Part shown: positions 24,380-33,348 of the stretch, piece after piece
Position numbering within the stretch: position 1 is the first letter of the stretch
How the letters are laid out: each line of letters begins with the position of its first letter
Assembly: GCA_030526485.1 (NCBI GenBank)
Contig: JAUNCS010000008.1
Span: 1 to 34,675, forward strand
From: Erysipelotrichaceae bacterium
GTDB taxonomy: Bacteria > Bacillota_I > Bacilli_A > Erysipelotrichales > Erysipelotrichaceae
Direction of reading: 5' to 3'
Length of the DNA: 34,675 nucleotides
The notes under the pieces: generated by a model
What the model was told of the DNA's origin: nothing
What the model saw: only the letters and a program-made list of their open reading frames with translations
Database searches by the model: none
Made by a program: the position numbers and the translations under genes

Positions 24380-25090
24380 ATGAACAATTTAAATCATATT
24401 GCAATTATCATGGACGGCAATGGCAGATGGGCTAAGGAGCGTAATCTGCCTCGTACCATGGGACATAAAAAAGGCGTTGAAAAAGTCAGAGAAATCGCAA
24501 TATATGCTAATAAGTTAGGTGTTAAGTGCCTAACTCTTTATGCTTTTTCAACCGAAAACTGGAAAAGACCAGAGACAGAAGTAAACTATCTAATGTCTCT
24601 TCCTAAGGTTTTCTTTAAGTCTTACTTAAAGGAAATTATGGAAAACAATATTGTTATCAGAATGGTGGGCGATATGGAAAGAATTCCAAGTGAGGCCCGC
24701 GAAATATTTGAAAGTGCCATTGAACAGACCAAAAATAATACTGGTATGGTATTAAACTTTGCGATGAACTATGGCGGTCAGAATGAAATTGTCAAAGCAG
24801 CTTTAAAGTTCGCTAATGACTATAAAGAAGGAAAGAAAGATAGCCTGGATGAAGAATCATTCAAGGACTATTTATATACAGCTGGTCTGCCTGATGTTGA
24901 TTTAATGATCAGAACCAGCAATGAGCAGCGCATTTCCAACTTCCTTTTATATCAGCTGGCATACAGTGAATTTATCTTTACTGATACTTACTGGCCTGAT
25001 TTCTCATGTGAAGACCTGGATAAATGCATTGAAGAATTTAATCATCGTACAAGGAGATTTGGCGGTTTAAATGAAACAAAGAACAATTAG
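24380..25090 (+). CDS. uppS: Isoprenyl (undecaprenyl diphosphate) synthase
   Basis: Extends farnesyl diphosphate to the C55 lipid carrier for peptidoglycan. Catalytic D12 is in IIMDGNGRWAK; FSTENWKRP and RTSNEQRISNFLLYQ are the other family signatures. 236 residues. It begins directly after the frr stop with no ribosome site, so it probably relies on coupling. It overlaps cdsA by 20 bases. Confidence 0.97.
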   Translation: MNNLNHIAIIMDGNGRWAKERNLPRTMGHKKGVEKVREIAIYANKLGVKCLTLYAFSTENWKRPETEVNYLMSLPKVFFKSYLKEIMENNIVIRMVGDMERIPSEAREIFESAIEQTKNNTGMVLNFAMNYGGQNEIVKAALKFANDYKEGKKDSLDEESFKDYLYTAGLPDVDLMIRTSNEQRISNFLLYQLAYSEFIFTDTYWPDFSCEDLDKCIEEFNHRTRRFGGLNETKNN

Positions 25091-25838
25091 TGCAGTTGTA
25101 GCGATAGCTATCTGTATTGGACCCTTAATCTTTGGTGGTTTACCAATCAAGATTCTTTTGGGCTTAATTGGTGCTTTGGGTATTTATGAATTTGTGAAGT
25201 GTACTCATAAGACTCTCAATCTTCCAATACTGGCTATTTTGGAAGCAGGATTTATTGTGACATTTTTATTTCAATCCAAGTTATTGGCTGTTTTAATTAT
25301 TGAAACAATACTGCTTTTTATGCTTGCTGTACAGGATGAAAAGATGAGTGTAGAAGATATTTTTGCTGATATTGTCATGTCAGGTATTATCTCTACCTGC
25401 ATTCCAGCAGTAATGAACTTATATGCTGAGGGTAAGAATCTTTTATTCATCTATATTCTTTTAACTTCACTTGTTTGCGATACCGGTGCTTACTTTGTGG
25501 GCTGCAGGTTTGGCAAACACAAGCTTAATGAGAGAGTTTCTCCAAAAAAGACAATTGAGGGTTCAGTTGGTGGTTGGATTATTGCAGCGCTTGTATCCTT
25601 TGTCTTTGCCTATTTAAATCAGTTCTTTGGCTTACCAATGTTTGTGATTCTGGCTTTAAGCCTGTTATTGCCTTTGGTATCAGAACTTGGTGATCTGGCT
25701 TTCTCTTTAATTAAAAGAAAATATGGAATCAAGGACTATGGCAACATCATGCCAGGACATGGCGGGGTACTTGATAGAGTTGATTCTGTTATTTTCTGTA
25801 TCTTATTATTTGTCGCTATTAAGAGTTTATTATTATGA
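25071..25838 (+). CDS. cdsA: Phosphatidate cytidylyltransferase
   Basis: Makes CDP-diacylglycerol from phosphatidic acid and CTP, the branch point of phospholipid synthesis. Integral membrane protein of 255 residues with about seven to eight helices. The C-terminal signature KRKYGIKDYGNIMPGHGGVLDRVDS is complete, and KKTIEGSVGG precedes it. It overlaps both neighbours (20 bases with uppS, four with dxr). Confidence 0.97.
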   Translation: MKQRTISAVVAIAICIGPLIFGGLPIKILLGLIGALGIYEFVKCTHKTLNLPILAILEAGFIVTFLFQSKLLAVLIIETILLFMLAVQDEKMSVEDIFADIVMSGIISTCIPAVMNLYAEGKNLLFIYILLTSLVCDTGAYFVGCRFGKHKLNERVSPKKTIEGSVGGWIIAALVSFVFAYLNQFFGLPMFVILALSLLLPLVSELGDLAFSLIKRKYGIKDYGNIMPGHGGVLDRVDSVIFCILLFVAIKSLLL

Positions 25839-26980
25839 AAAAGATTTTATTATTAGGTGCTAGTGGATCTATTGGTACCCAAACCGTAGATATCATTAAG
25901 GAACATAAGGACCAGCTTCAATTAGTTGGTGCTTCAGTTGGTTCTAAAACCGACTATCTGGAAACACTATTAGAAGAATTTTCTTTAGAATTTGTTTATT
26001 CAATCAATGAACAGAGTGAACTGGCTTCAAAGTATCCAAATACCAGATTCTATTTTGGTGATAAGGGCCTGGAAGAAATCGTTTTAGAAGAAAATTATGA
26101 CTTATTAGTGAATGCTTTAGTAGGTTTTACTGGTTTTAAACCAACTTTATTGGCTGTTCAGAATAAAAAGGACATCGCCTTAGCTAACAAGGAAACCCTT
26201 GTGGCGGGTGGTGACATTATAAATCAGGCTGTAAAGGAAAACGGGGTAACTCTATTACCTATCGATTCTGAACATTCAGCTATTTTACAGTGCTTACAGG
26301 GGCATAGAAGAGAAGATGTTAAGCGTTTAATCATCACTGCTTCTGGTGGTGCTTTCAGAAACAAATCAAGAGCTGAGCTGGCTAATGTGACCTTAGAGGA
26401 TGCTTTAAATCATCCAACCTGGTCTATGGGTAACAAGATTACTATTGACTCAGCTACAATGATGAATAAGGGTTTTGAAATTATGGAAGCTCATTACTTA
26501 TTTGATATTCCATATTCAAAGATCACTCCGGTTATTCATCCTGAATCAATCATTCATTCAATGGTTGAATTCAATGATGGTACTATTATGGCTCAGATGT
26601 CTAATCCGGATATGCGTTTACCAATCAGATATGCTCTGCTTTATCCAAACAATGTTGGTGACTCATGTGTTAAGACTATGGACTTCGACAAGATGTTCTC
26701 TATGACTTTTAAGCCAGTGGATTACAGCCGTTATCCATTAGTAAAGATCGCTAAGGAAATCGGTGGTTTTGGCGGTAACTTTGGTTCTATTTTAAATGGA
26801 GCTAATGATGAAGCCGTTGATCTGTTCTTAAAGGGTCATATTAAATTTAATGAAATTGAAAACTACGTAATCAAGACTTTAAAGAAAGCTCACTTTATTA
26901 AGCATCCAAGTGCTGAAGAACTTGTTTCTTATAATAAATGGGCTAAGGAATTTGTAAGGAATATTTGGGCTAATAATTAA
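25835..26980 (+). CDS. dxr: 1-deoxy-D-xylulose-5-phosphate reductoisomerase
   Basis: Second enzyme of the MEP isoprenoid pathway, making methylerythritol phosphate with NADPH. N-terminal NADPH site LLGASGSIGTQT; LANKETLVAGG; SGGAFR; and the metal and substrate loop HPTWSMGNKITIDSATMMNKGFE are present. 381 residues. It links to uppS, which uses the isoprenoids made by this pathway. Overlaps cdsA by four bases and rseP by one. Confidence 0.98.
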   Translation: MKKILLLGASGSIGTQTVDIIKEHKDQLQLVGASVGSKTDYLETLLEEFSLEFVYSINEQSELASKYPNTRFYFGDKGLEEIVLEENYDLLVNALVGFTGFKPTLLAVQNKKDIALANKETLVAGGDIINQAVKENGVTLLPIDSEHSAILQCLQGHRREDVKRLIITASGGAFRNKSRAELANVTLEDALNHPTWSMGNKITIDSATMMNKGFEIMEAHYLFDIPYSKITPVIHPESIIHSMVEFNDGTIMAQMSNPDMRLPIRYALLYPNNVGDSCVKTMDFDKMFSMTFKPVDYSRYPLVKIAKEIGGFGGNFGSILNGANDEAVDLFLKGHIKFNEIENYVIKTLKKAHFIKHPSAEELVSYNKWAKEFVRNIWANN

Positions 26981-28053
26981 TGGGCGCAATTAAGACTTTA
27001 ATTCTATTTCTAATCATGCTTACAGCAATCACAAGTGTCCACGAATGTGGACATTTTGTTGTAGCTAAGCTGTTAAATGTCTATGTAAAAGAGTTTTCAA
27101 TTGGTATGGGCAAGGAACTTTTCTCTAAAAAGGGAAAGGAAACCAAATATACCGTTAGAATGTTGCCGCTTGGTGGCTATTGTGCCTTTGTTGGCGAAGA
27201 AGATGGGGTAGGTGAGGAAGACCCCCTTGATGTACCAGAAGATAGAACCCTTTATGGTGCCAAGAAATGGAAAAGATTATTGATTCTATTTGCTGGTACT
27301 TTTATGAATATTGTTCTGGCTATCTTCCTTGTTGCGATGATTTATCTTTCGATCGGCAAGACTTATGAGGCACCTAAGCCAATCATCAGTGAAGTAGTTG
27401 TTGATACACCTGCTTATAATGCAGGTTTAATGAAAGATGACTTTATTAAAGAAGTATCTTTAGATAATGGTTATTCTATAAAGTTGGATAATTTCTCAGA
27501 ATTCTCTGATTTCATGAATATCTATAAGGAAGGAAATATCACTTTAAAGATAGATCGAAATGGTGAAGAAAAGACGGTTGAGCTGACACCTGTTTACAAT
27601 GAAGAAAATGAGGCTTACGTCATTGGTATCAGATCTTATGACTACAGTATCGTAGAAATCAATATCTTTAACTGTTTCAAGTATGCCTTTATTTATGTTA
27701 ATGAAATGGTTAAACTGATTATTACTTCAATCATTGGTTTATTTAGAGGTGTGGGCTATGATAACCTGTCTGGTCCGGTTGGTGTTTATAACATAACATC
27801 ACAAGCTGTTTCATATGGCTTTATGACCTATGTTAATCTGATTGCGACTTTATCTTTAAATATTGGTTTAATCAATTTGGCACCAATTCCAGTTCTGGAT
27901 GGTGGCAAGATTGTCATTACCATTATTGAAATGATTATCAGACGTCGTATTCCTAAGAAAATTGAAGAAGCGATTATGATAGCTTCTGTTGCTTTATTTG
28001 TCCTGCTGATGGTCTTTGCGACTGGCCAGGATCTGTTTAAATTAATGAGATAG
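26980..28053 (+). CDS. rseP: RIP metalloprotease RseP (site-2 protease)
   Basis: Zinc protease that cuts transmembrane segments of anti-sigma factors or leftover signal peptides. The zinc site HECGH (H21, E22, H25) is in the first helix. A PDZ domain follows the second helix (about residues 125-220). The third zinc ligand region is NLAPIPVLDGGK. 357 residues, slightly short but complete. The ATG overlaps the dxr stop (TAATG). Confidence 0.95.
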   Translation: MGAIKTLILFLIMLTAITSVHECGHFVVAKLLNVYVKEFSIGMGKELFSKKGKETKYTVRMLPLGGYCAFVGEEDGVGEEDPLDVPEDRTLYGAKKWKRLLILFAGTFMNIVLAIFLVAMIYLSIGKTYEAPKPIISEVVVDTPAYNAGLMKDDFIKEVSLDNGYSIKLDNFSEFSDFMNIYKEGNITLKIDRNGEEKTVELTPVYNEENEAYVIGIRSYDYSIVEINIFNCFKYAFIYVNEMVKLIITSIIGLFRGVGYDNLSGPVGVYNITSQAVSYGFMTYVNLIATLSLNIGLINLAPIPVLDGGKIVITIIEMIIRRRIPKKIEEAIMIASVALFVLLMVFATGQDLFKLMR

Positions 28054-28063
28054 GAGAAAACTT

Positions 28064-28537
28064 ATGCTAGTTAAATACTTAATTGTCTTTCTGGTATCAA
28101 TGGTACCTTTGATTGAACTAAGAGGAGCAATTCCTTATGCAGTGCTATTTGGATTACCACTTGTTCCATCATATATTATTGCAATTGTTGGTAACATGTT
28201 ACCTGTTCCCTTTATCTTCTTCTTTGCCAGAAAAGTACTTGAATGGGGCAAGGATGTAAAGTGGTCATTATTTGCTAATTTCTGCAAGTGGTGCATTAAT
28301 AAGGGTGAAAAGGGTAAGGAAAAGCTTTTGGCTAAATCCGCTAATGGTATCTATGTAGCCTTATTCTTATTTGTTGGCATCCCACTACCGGGCACTGGTG
28401 CCTGGACTGGTACTTTAGCTGCCAGCTTCTTAGACTTGGATTTTAAGAAGTCAGTAATTTCTGTAGTTTGCGGTGTCATCTTAGCTGGTATTATCATGGG
28501 ATTAGTATCAGGTGGTGTCTTAAGCATCTTTAGATAG
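28064..28537 (+). CDS. Small multidrug export family protein (COG2426 type)
   Basis: 157-residue membrane protein with about four helices. The motifs ELRGAIPYAVLFGLP near the N-terminus and GIPLPGTGAWTGTLAASFLDLDFKKS in the second half mark the COG2426 family, named for putative drug export but of unproved function; the two half-motifs face the membrane in a way that recalls DedA/SNARE-associated proteins. AGGAG precedes the ATG. It follows rseP by ten bases and galE by eight, so it is within the same operon. Confidence 0.85.
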   Translation: MLVKYLIVFLVSMVPLIELRGAIPYAVLFGLPLVPSYIIAIVGNMLPVPFIFFFARKVLEWGKDVKWSLFANFCKWCINKGEKGKEKLLAKSANGIYVALFLFVGIPLPGTGAWTGTLAASFLDLDFKKSVISVVCGVILAGIIMGLVSGGVLSIFR

Positions 28538-28545
28538 GAGTAAAT

Positions 28546-29559
28546 ATGAAGATTTTAGTTACAGGTGGTATGGGCTATATCGGTTCTCATACCGTAGTTG
28601 AATTAATCGCCAAGGGTCATGAATGTGTAATTCTTGATAACCTTTATAACTCTAGTATTAATGTTTTAAACCGTATTGAAGAAATCAGCGGTGTAAGACC
28701 GGAATTTGTTAATGCCGATATCACTGATGAAAATGCTTTAAGAAATGTATTTGAAAATCATCAGTTTGATGCGGTTATTCACTTTGCCGGTTTAAAGGCA
28801 GTAGGTGAATCGGTTACTATTCCTTTAAAATACTATGACAATAACGTAGGCGGTTCTATCAAACTGTACCAGTTAATGGAAGAATATAACGTTAATAACC
28901 TGGTATTTTCTTCAAGTGCTACTGTCTATGGTTCTTCTTTTGAAATGCCTTTAAAAGAAGCTTATGGCAGAGGTACAACTACTAATCCATATGGCACTTC
29001 AAAACTAATGAATGAAATGATTATTGAAGACTATTGTCATGCCAGAAAAGAATTATCAGCAGTAGTACTTAGATACTTTAATCCGGTAGGCGCTCATAAG
29101 TCTGGCTTAATTGGCGAAAGACCTAATGGTATTCCAAATAACCTGATGCCTTATATTTCTGATGTAGCTATTGGCAAAAGAGAAAGACTTAATGTCTTTG
29201 GTGATGACTACGATACTAAAGATGGTACAGGTGTAAGAGACTATATCCACGTTGTAGACTTGGCTAAGGCTCATGTTTTAGCTATTGAATATGCAGCCAA
29301 AAACAAGGGTATGGAAACTATCAATATCGGTACTGGTAATGGTTATTCAGTGCTTGAGATTGTTGAAGCCTACAAGAAGGCCAGTGGCAAGGATGTTCCA
29401 TATGTAATTGCCCCAAGACGTGCGGGTGATGTAGCTACCTGCTATGCTGATCCAAACAAGGCTAAGGAACTTTTAGGTTTTGAAGCTCAGTATGGTATTG
29501 AGGATATGTGTCTGGATTCTTATAACTTTATTATCAAGAATCCTAATGGTATTGAATAA
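28546..29559 (+). CDS. galE: UDP-glucose 4-epimerase
   Basis: Interconverts UDP-glucose and UDP-galactose (possibly also the N-acetyl forms), supplying sugars for surface polymers. The NAD motif TGGMGYIGSHT is at residues 6-16; catalytic pieces are SSATVYG and the YGTSK (Y-x3-K) site. 337 residues. TAGGAG precedes the ATG. It closes the uppS-to-galE run; no strong terminator with a T run follows. Confidence 0.96.
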   Translation: MKILVTGGMGYIGSHTVVELIAKGHECVILDNLYNSSINVLNRIEEISGVRPEFVNADITDENALRNVFENHQFDAVIHFAGLKAVGESVTIPLKYYDNNVGGSIKLYQLMEEYNVNNLVFSSSATVYGSSFEMPLKEAYGRGTTTNPYGTSKLMNEMIIEDYCHARKELSAVVLRYFNPVGAHKSGLIGERPNGIPNNLMPYISDVAIGKRERLNVFGDDYDTKDGTGVRDYIHVVDLAKAHVLAIEYAAKNKGMETINIGTGNGYSVLEIVEAYKKASGKDVPYVIAPRRAGDVATCYADPNKAKELLGFEAQYGIEDMCLDSYNFIIKNPNGIE

Positions 29560-29577
29560 CAATAAATATATTGATAA

Positions 29578-29603
29578 ATTTATAGATATATTTATCTATA
29601 AAT
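29578..29603. repeat. Perfect 11-bp inverted repeat upstream of the Phd-like gene
   Basis: Arms ATTTATAGATA (29578-29588) and TATCTATAAAT (29593-29603) around TATT. No T run follows, so it is a poor terminator. It lies 15 bp upstream of the -35 box and may be an operator, possibly for the antitoxin-like protein next to it. Confidence 0.5.
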
Positions 29604-29618
29604 ATTAATTAAGATAAA

Positions 29619-29647
29619 TGGACATATTTATAGTGAAATGCTATAAT
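29619..29647 (+). promoter_or_regulatory. Promoter of the surface operon
   Basis: TGGACA (29619-29624), 17-bp spacer, perfect TATAAT (29642-29647), then six bases and ATG 29654. A start in the -35 region at 29618 is therefore impossible on this transcript, and the mRNA should be leaderless. Confidence 0.75.
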
Positions 29648-29653
29648 GTTTTC

Positions 29654-29869
29654 ATGAATAAAAAATCTAGTTTAGGACAGATGTTGGACTCACTAGTGCC
29701 TATCAGTGCACTTAACCAGGGAAAGGCTGCCAAGATTATTTCTAGTCTTGGTCCTGATGATGTTAAAATCATCGTCAAGAACAATGAACCAATGGCGGCT
29801 ATCATACCGATTTCCCGTTTTTCCAGAATGGTAGAAGCGGAAGAAAGTATGGAGAAAGAAAATGGCTAG
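29654..29869 (+). CDS. Phd/YefM antitoxin-like small protein
   Basis: 71 residues from ATG 29654 (MNKKSSLGQ). The pattern VPISALNQGKAAKIISSL, then VKIIVKNNEPMAAIIPISRFSRMVE, resembles the DNA-binding N-terminal domain of Phd/YefM antitoxins (an ISA start, a helix, then a hairpin with xKNNxPxAxIxP). It lacks a long toxin-binding tail, and no RelE, Doc or other known toxin is adjacent. A longer reading from ATG 29618 is rejected because the promoter lies inside it. It overlaps the next gene by eight bases. It may be an autoregulator of the surface operon; this is inference. Confidence 0.65.
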   Translation: MNKKSSLGQMLDSLVPISALNQGKAAKIISSLGPDDVKIIVKNNEPMAAIIPISRFSRMVEAEESMEKENG

Positions 29870-30788
29870 TAAGAAAAGGGATAGTTCTTTATTATCGCTG
29901 CTGGTCATTGTAGTACTGGGTGTACTTATAGGCCTTTTAATATTTTTTGGATTTAATCGTCCTAAAAAGCCAATCACTGATAAGCCAACTGTAACTGAGC
30001 CTGACAACAAAATAAAAGAGAGCGTAGAACTTGTTTCCTATAAGGTCTATGAGGACGATGGGAGTATGGGATTTAATTTCGCTTTGGCTGAACTTAAATT
30101 CTTTAATATTGATGGTGTAAACTATGACTTAAAGAATTTAAAGACCGATGAGGGAATTAAGCTTGATGACTACTATTTCTATGAAAAGAAAATGGCTGCT
30201 GCCGGTATTGATTATTCATTACTTGAAGCAGTTAATGAAGTAGTATCAGAAAACACTAGTTTAAACGCTGTGGTATTTATTCCTTATAGTGTTAAGGATG
30301 CTAAGCTTATGCTTACTGATACTGTAAATGCCCGAATTATTGAAATTGATACTTCTAAAAATAAAGAAGATCTGGGAGTTTTCAAATATGTTTCAACTCC
30401 TGATGAAATCAAGACTAAGGACTACGATTTAAGTGTTTCCAAGTCTTATGAATCAACTACTATGAAGATGGATGGTGAAAACTATACACCTTCAATGCTT
30501 AGCATCTATACCTTTGATTTAAATGTAAAAGCTATTTCAAATGGTATTAAAATCACTAAGGCTGAATTTGTACAGTCTGATACAAATGAAAAATACGAGG
30601 CCTTGGATGAAACTTATTATTCAACAAAGATCGGCAATATCATTAACCGTGACTTAAGAGTTGGTGATACCTATGCCTTATTCTTTGAAGTATTCTCTAA
30701 TCCTGAGGAAAAGAGTACATATGCTGGAAAGATTACTCTTTATTTCTCTGATGGATCTGCTGTAACGATTGACACTGTATTAAGATAA
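29862..30788 (+). CDS. Membrane-anchored extracellular protein of unknown function
   Basis: 308 residues. A basic start (MASKKRDSS) and one membrane helix (about residues 10-31) are followed by a proline and charged linker (RPKKPITDKP), then about 260 residues outside the cell. The outer part is rich in beta-type stretches without cysteines, and may be two sub-domains split near residue 185. I recognise no family. It begins inside the Phd-like gene (eight-base overlap), and the glucosaminidase gene follows one base after its stop, so it is part of one operon. Confidence 0.75.
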   Translation: MASKKRDSSLLSLLVIVVLGVLIGLLIFFGFNRPKKPITDKPTVTEPDNKIKESVELVSYKVYEDDGSMGFNFALAELKFFNIDGVNYDLKNLKTDEGIKLDDYYFYEKKMAAAGIDYSLLEAVNEVVSENTSLNAVVFIPYSVKDAKLMLTDTVNARIIEIDTSKNKEDLGVFKYVSTPDEIKTKDYDLSVSKSYESTTMKMDGENYTPSMLSIYTFDLNVKAISNGIKITKAEFVQSDTNEKYEALDETYYSTKIGNIINRDLRVGDTYALFFEVFSNPEEKSTYAGKITLYFSDGSAVTIDTVLR

Positions 30789-30789
30789 A

Positions 30790-33348
30790 ATGAAGAAATT
30801 ATTAAACATCTTATTAGCTGTATTGATATTAGTACCTCTTGTAGGTACTTTTGAGCGTACCGAAGTAAGTGCTCAGGAAACAGCCTGTGGTCTGGACTTT
30901 GAAGTAGCTTATATCAATGATGATGGAACTTTTGTAAGTGAAAGCTGCCATTCTGACTTTAATTCAGCTAAGTCCAAGATGAAGGAAATGGGTGGAGATA
31001 GAGTGGTAAGACACTATGCGTCGCTTTCTGATTCCAAGATTATTGCGATGAATTCAGGTGTAGCTTACTCATATCCTGGTAGAGATAATTCCAAGACCCT
31101 TAATATCTATCAGCATGTTTCCGATCATTCAAAATACTATAAGACAACTTATATTTCCAACCACTATGAAATGACTTATCACGATACTGAAAGATACTTT
31201 GTTTCTAATGGTAAGGGCTTAGGTATGATACAGGTCAGCATCAATGGCTTTGATGGTTATACTGACCTTGAATGCACAGATCTGGTTCCTTCTAAATTCT
31301 TAGATAGAAATCTAAATATCGTACTGGGTGGCAATGATTTATACAGTAATGAACAGCCTTTTGAAGTAAGAGTTCAAAGAAACTACTATGAGGCTGTTAG
31401 AAATGGTAACTATACTGATCTGGTTTATCACTCATTTAGAGCTTATCCAAGCGATGGTTTAAATCCAACTCATGATAAATATACGATTGGTCCAGCCAGC
31501 AAGGAAATGAAGACTGGTGTTAAATATTATTCAAATGATGGTCATACTTTCTATGACAACCCAAGTATGCAGGGTAAGGCGATTTCTTTTTATCCTTACT
31601 ACCAGTATCTGCCACTTCGTTCAAAGACTAATATTAGTGCTGAGACATTAAATAAGTTCATCAGCAGATATTCTGGTTCCATCATGATTGATAAGGGACA
31701 GAACTTTATTGATGCGCAAAATAACTATGGTATTAATGCCTTAACATTGTTTGCGATGGCATGCCATGAATCAGGCTATGGCCGTTCAGCTATTGCCAAG
31801 GCCAAGAACAATCTCTTTGGCTGGAATGCGGTTGACAGCTCTCCTGGGCAAAGTGCAACTACCTTCAACAGTGTTGAACACTGTATCAGTGAACATGCTG
31901 GTGTTAATCTTAGAGGCTTTATTGATATTACTGATGGAAGATTCTTCTCATCTTCATTGGGCAATAAGGGCTCAGGTTTAAATCTAAAGTATGCCTCTGA
32001 TCCATACTGGGGCATGGGTATTGCTTCTCTGGCTTATCAGATTGATAAGTTCCAGAACAACTACGATGGCAATTTAAGCGATTATGAGGTCTATGATCTG
32101 GCTTTAATCAATACCTTTGATGTAGAAGTTAAAGCTGAAGCTAACGCTGCTTCCAAGACTTTATATACAACCCAATATGGTCCATATTACCAAAAGGACT
32201 TTGTAGTAATTACGCTTGATGAGGGCAATGAATTTACCAAGATTCAGTCAACTAATGCGATTGATGAAAATGGCAATATCAAGACTCATCGTACACCAGT
32301 AACTGTAGGTGATGTTAATCCGATTTCAACTTATGACTATGAAAGAAGTGTCGCTTATATTCGAAGTGATTATCTGACTAAGTTGAATGTAGTTAAGGTT
32401 GAAGAAGAAAAGCCAGATATGCCAAGTGAATCAATGGCGATGGTAAATAATCTGAGCATTGATGAAAATACACTGCATATCGAAGGTTTAGGCCTGATTA
32501 AGGGTATGAACTTTACTAATCCTGCCAATATTGAACATTATGTTGTCTTAAAGAATATTGAGGATTATAAGGAAGTTTCAGCTTATCCATGTAAGAATGT
32601 GGAGGCTGAGGGCATTGACTTCAACGATGGCTATATCTATAAATATATTGGCTTTGAAGTAGATATTCCTTTAAGTTCTATTGAAGAAGGTTCTTATGTT
32701 TTTGATATCAGAACTATAAATAAGGATCAGAAATTTGAAAACCGTTTAATGAGCACAGATACTGCTTATACCAATATGAATGTTAAGACTGCTGATAAGA
32801 ATTATCATCTTGCCAGCAACCGTAACTACTCATACCGTATTGAATTAGATATCGAAAGCCTGCCAGAACTTATTGATTACACAGCAATCAATAAGCCTTC
32901 AAGCAAGGTTTCACTCTTCGCTTTTGATTCATCTAATTTAAGTATTAATGAAAATGGTATCTTCCAGCTATATGGTCAGGCAATGATTTATTATCTTGAC
33001 TATGCCAAGGAAGAAGATGTTAAGTACACTATGTACTTAATCGAAGATAAGGACAACTTCAAGGTTGTTCCATTAAGTACTAAGGCTTCTGATTTTGATT
33101 ATCAGAGTCTGCTTGAATCATCATTTAAAATGGACTACATCTGTTTTGAAGGAGAAACTGATTTAAGCGATTTAAGTGCTGGTACATATAAGATGCTGCT
33201 GAAGATTGAAAATGGCTCTTATATTGACTTTATAGAAATGACAAACAGATCTTTTGCTAGTACGCCTAGTAAGACAGTAGGTGATACTACTTACTCAATT
33301 CTTACTAACAGTATTAGAAACAGACTGCAATTAGAGGTGAAAAAGTAA
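30790..33348 (+). CDS. Secreted endo-beta-N-acetylglucosaminidase-type cell-wall hydrolase
   Basis: 852 residues with a signal peptide (core residues 5-18, likely cut after VSA at 28). The glucosaminidase domain spans about residues 290-430: LTLFAMACHESGYGRSAIAKAKNNLFGWNA, with probable catalytic E327, fits the GH73-like family that cuts peptidoglycan glycan strands. The N-terminal 250 residues are unassigned. The C-terminus holds two similar 136-residue units (555-690 and 717-852), probably beta domains for wall or partner binding. No LPXTG motif. It overlaps the PASTA gene by one base. Confidence 0.88.
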   Translation: MKKLLNILLAVLILVPLVGTFERTEVSAQETACGLDFEVAYINDDGTFVSESCHSDFNSAKSKMKEMGGDRVVRHYASLSDSKIIAMNSGVAYSYPGRDNSKTLNIYQHVSDHSKYYKTTYISNHYEMTYHDTERYFVSNGKGLGMIQVSINGFDGYTDLECTDLVPSKFLDRNLNIVLGGNDLYSNEQPFEVRVQRNYYEAVRNGNYTDLVYHSFRAYPSDGLNPTHDKYTIGPASKEMKTGVKYYSNDGHTFYDNPSMQGKAISFYPYYQYLPLRSKTNISAETLNKFISRYSGSIMIDKGQNFIDAQNNYGINALTLFAMACHESGYGRSAIAKAKNNLFGWNAVDSSPGQSATTFNSVEHCISEHAGVNLRGFIDITDGRFFSSSLGNKGSGLNLKYASDPYWGMGIASLAYQIDKFQNNYDGNLSDYEVYDLALINTFDVEVKAEANAASKTLYTTQYGPYYQKDFVVITLDEGNEFTKIQSTNAIDENGNIKTHRTPVTVGDVNPISTYDYERSVAYIRSDYLTKLNVVKVEEEKPDMPSESMAMVNNLSIDENTLHIEGLGLIKGMNFTNPANIEHYVVLKNIEDYKEVSAYPCKNVEAEGIDFNDGYIYKYIGFEVDIPLSSIEEGSYVFDIRTINKDQKFENRLMSTDTAYTNMNVKTADKNYHLASNRNYSYRIELDIESLPELIDYTAINKPSSKVSLFAFDSSNLSINENGIFQLYGQAMIYYLDYAKEEDVKYTMYLIEDKDNFKVVPLSTKASDFDYQSLLESSFKMDYICFEGETDLSDLSAGTYKMLLKIENGSYIDFIEMTNRSFASTPSKTVGDTTYSILTNSIRNRLQLEVKK

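Noticed and set aside
29578-29603. Terminator of galE
   Set aside because: The stem is nearly all A and T and lacks a following T run. It is better explained as an operator or AT-rich promoter context.
29618-29653. Upstream in-frame ATG extending the Phd-like protein by 12 residues
   Set aside because: The -35 and -10 boxes of the best promoter lie within it, and the family-like sequence starts only after ATG 29654.
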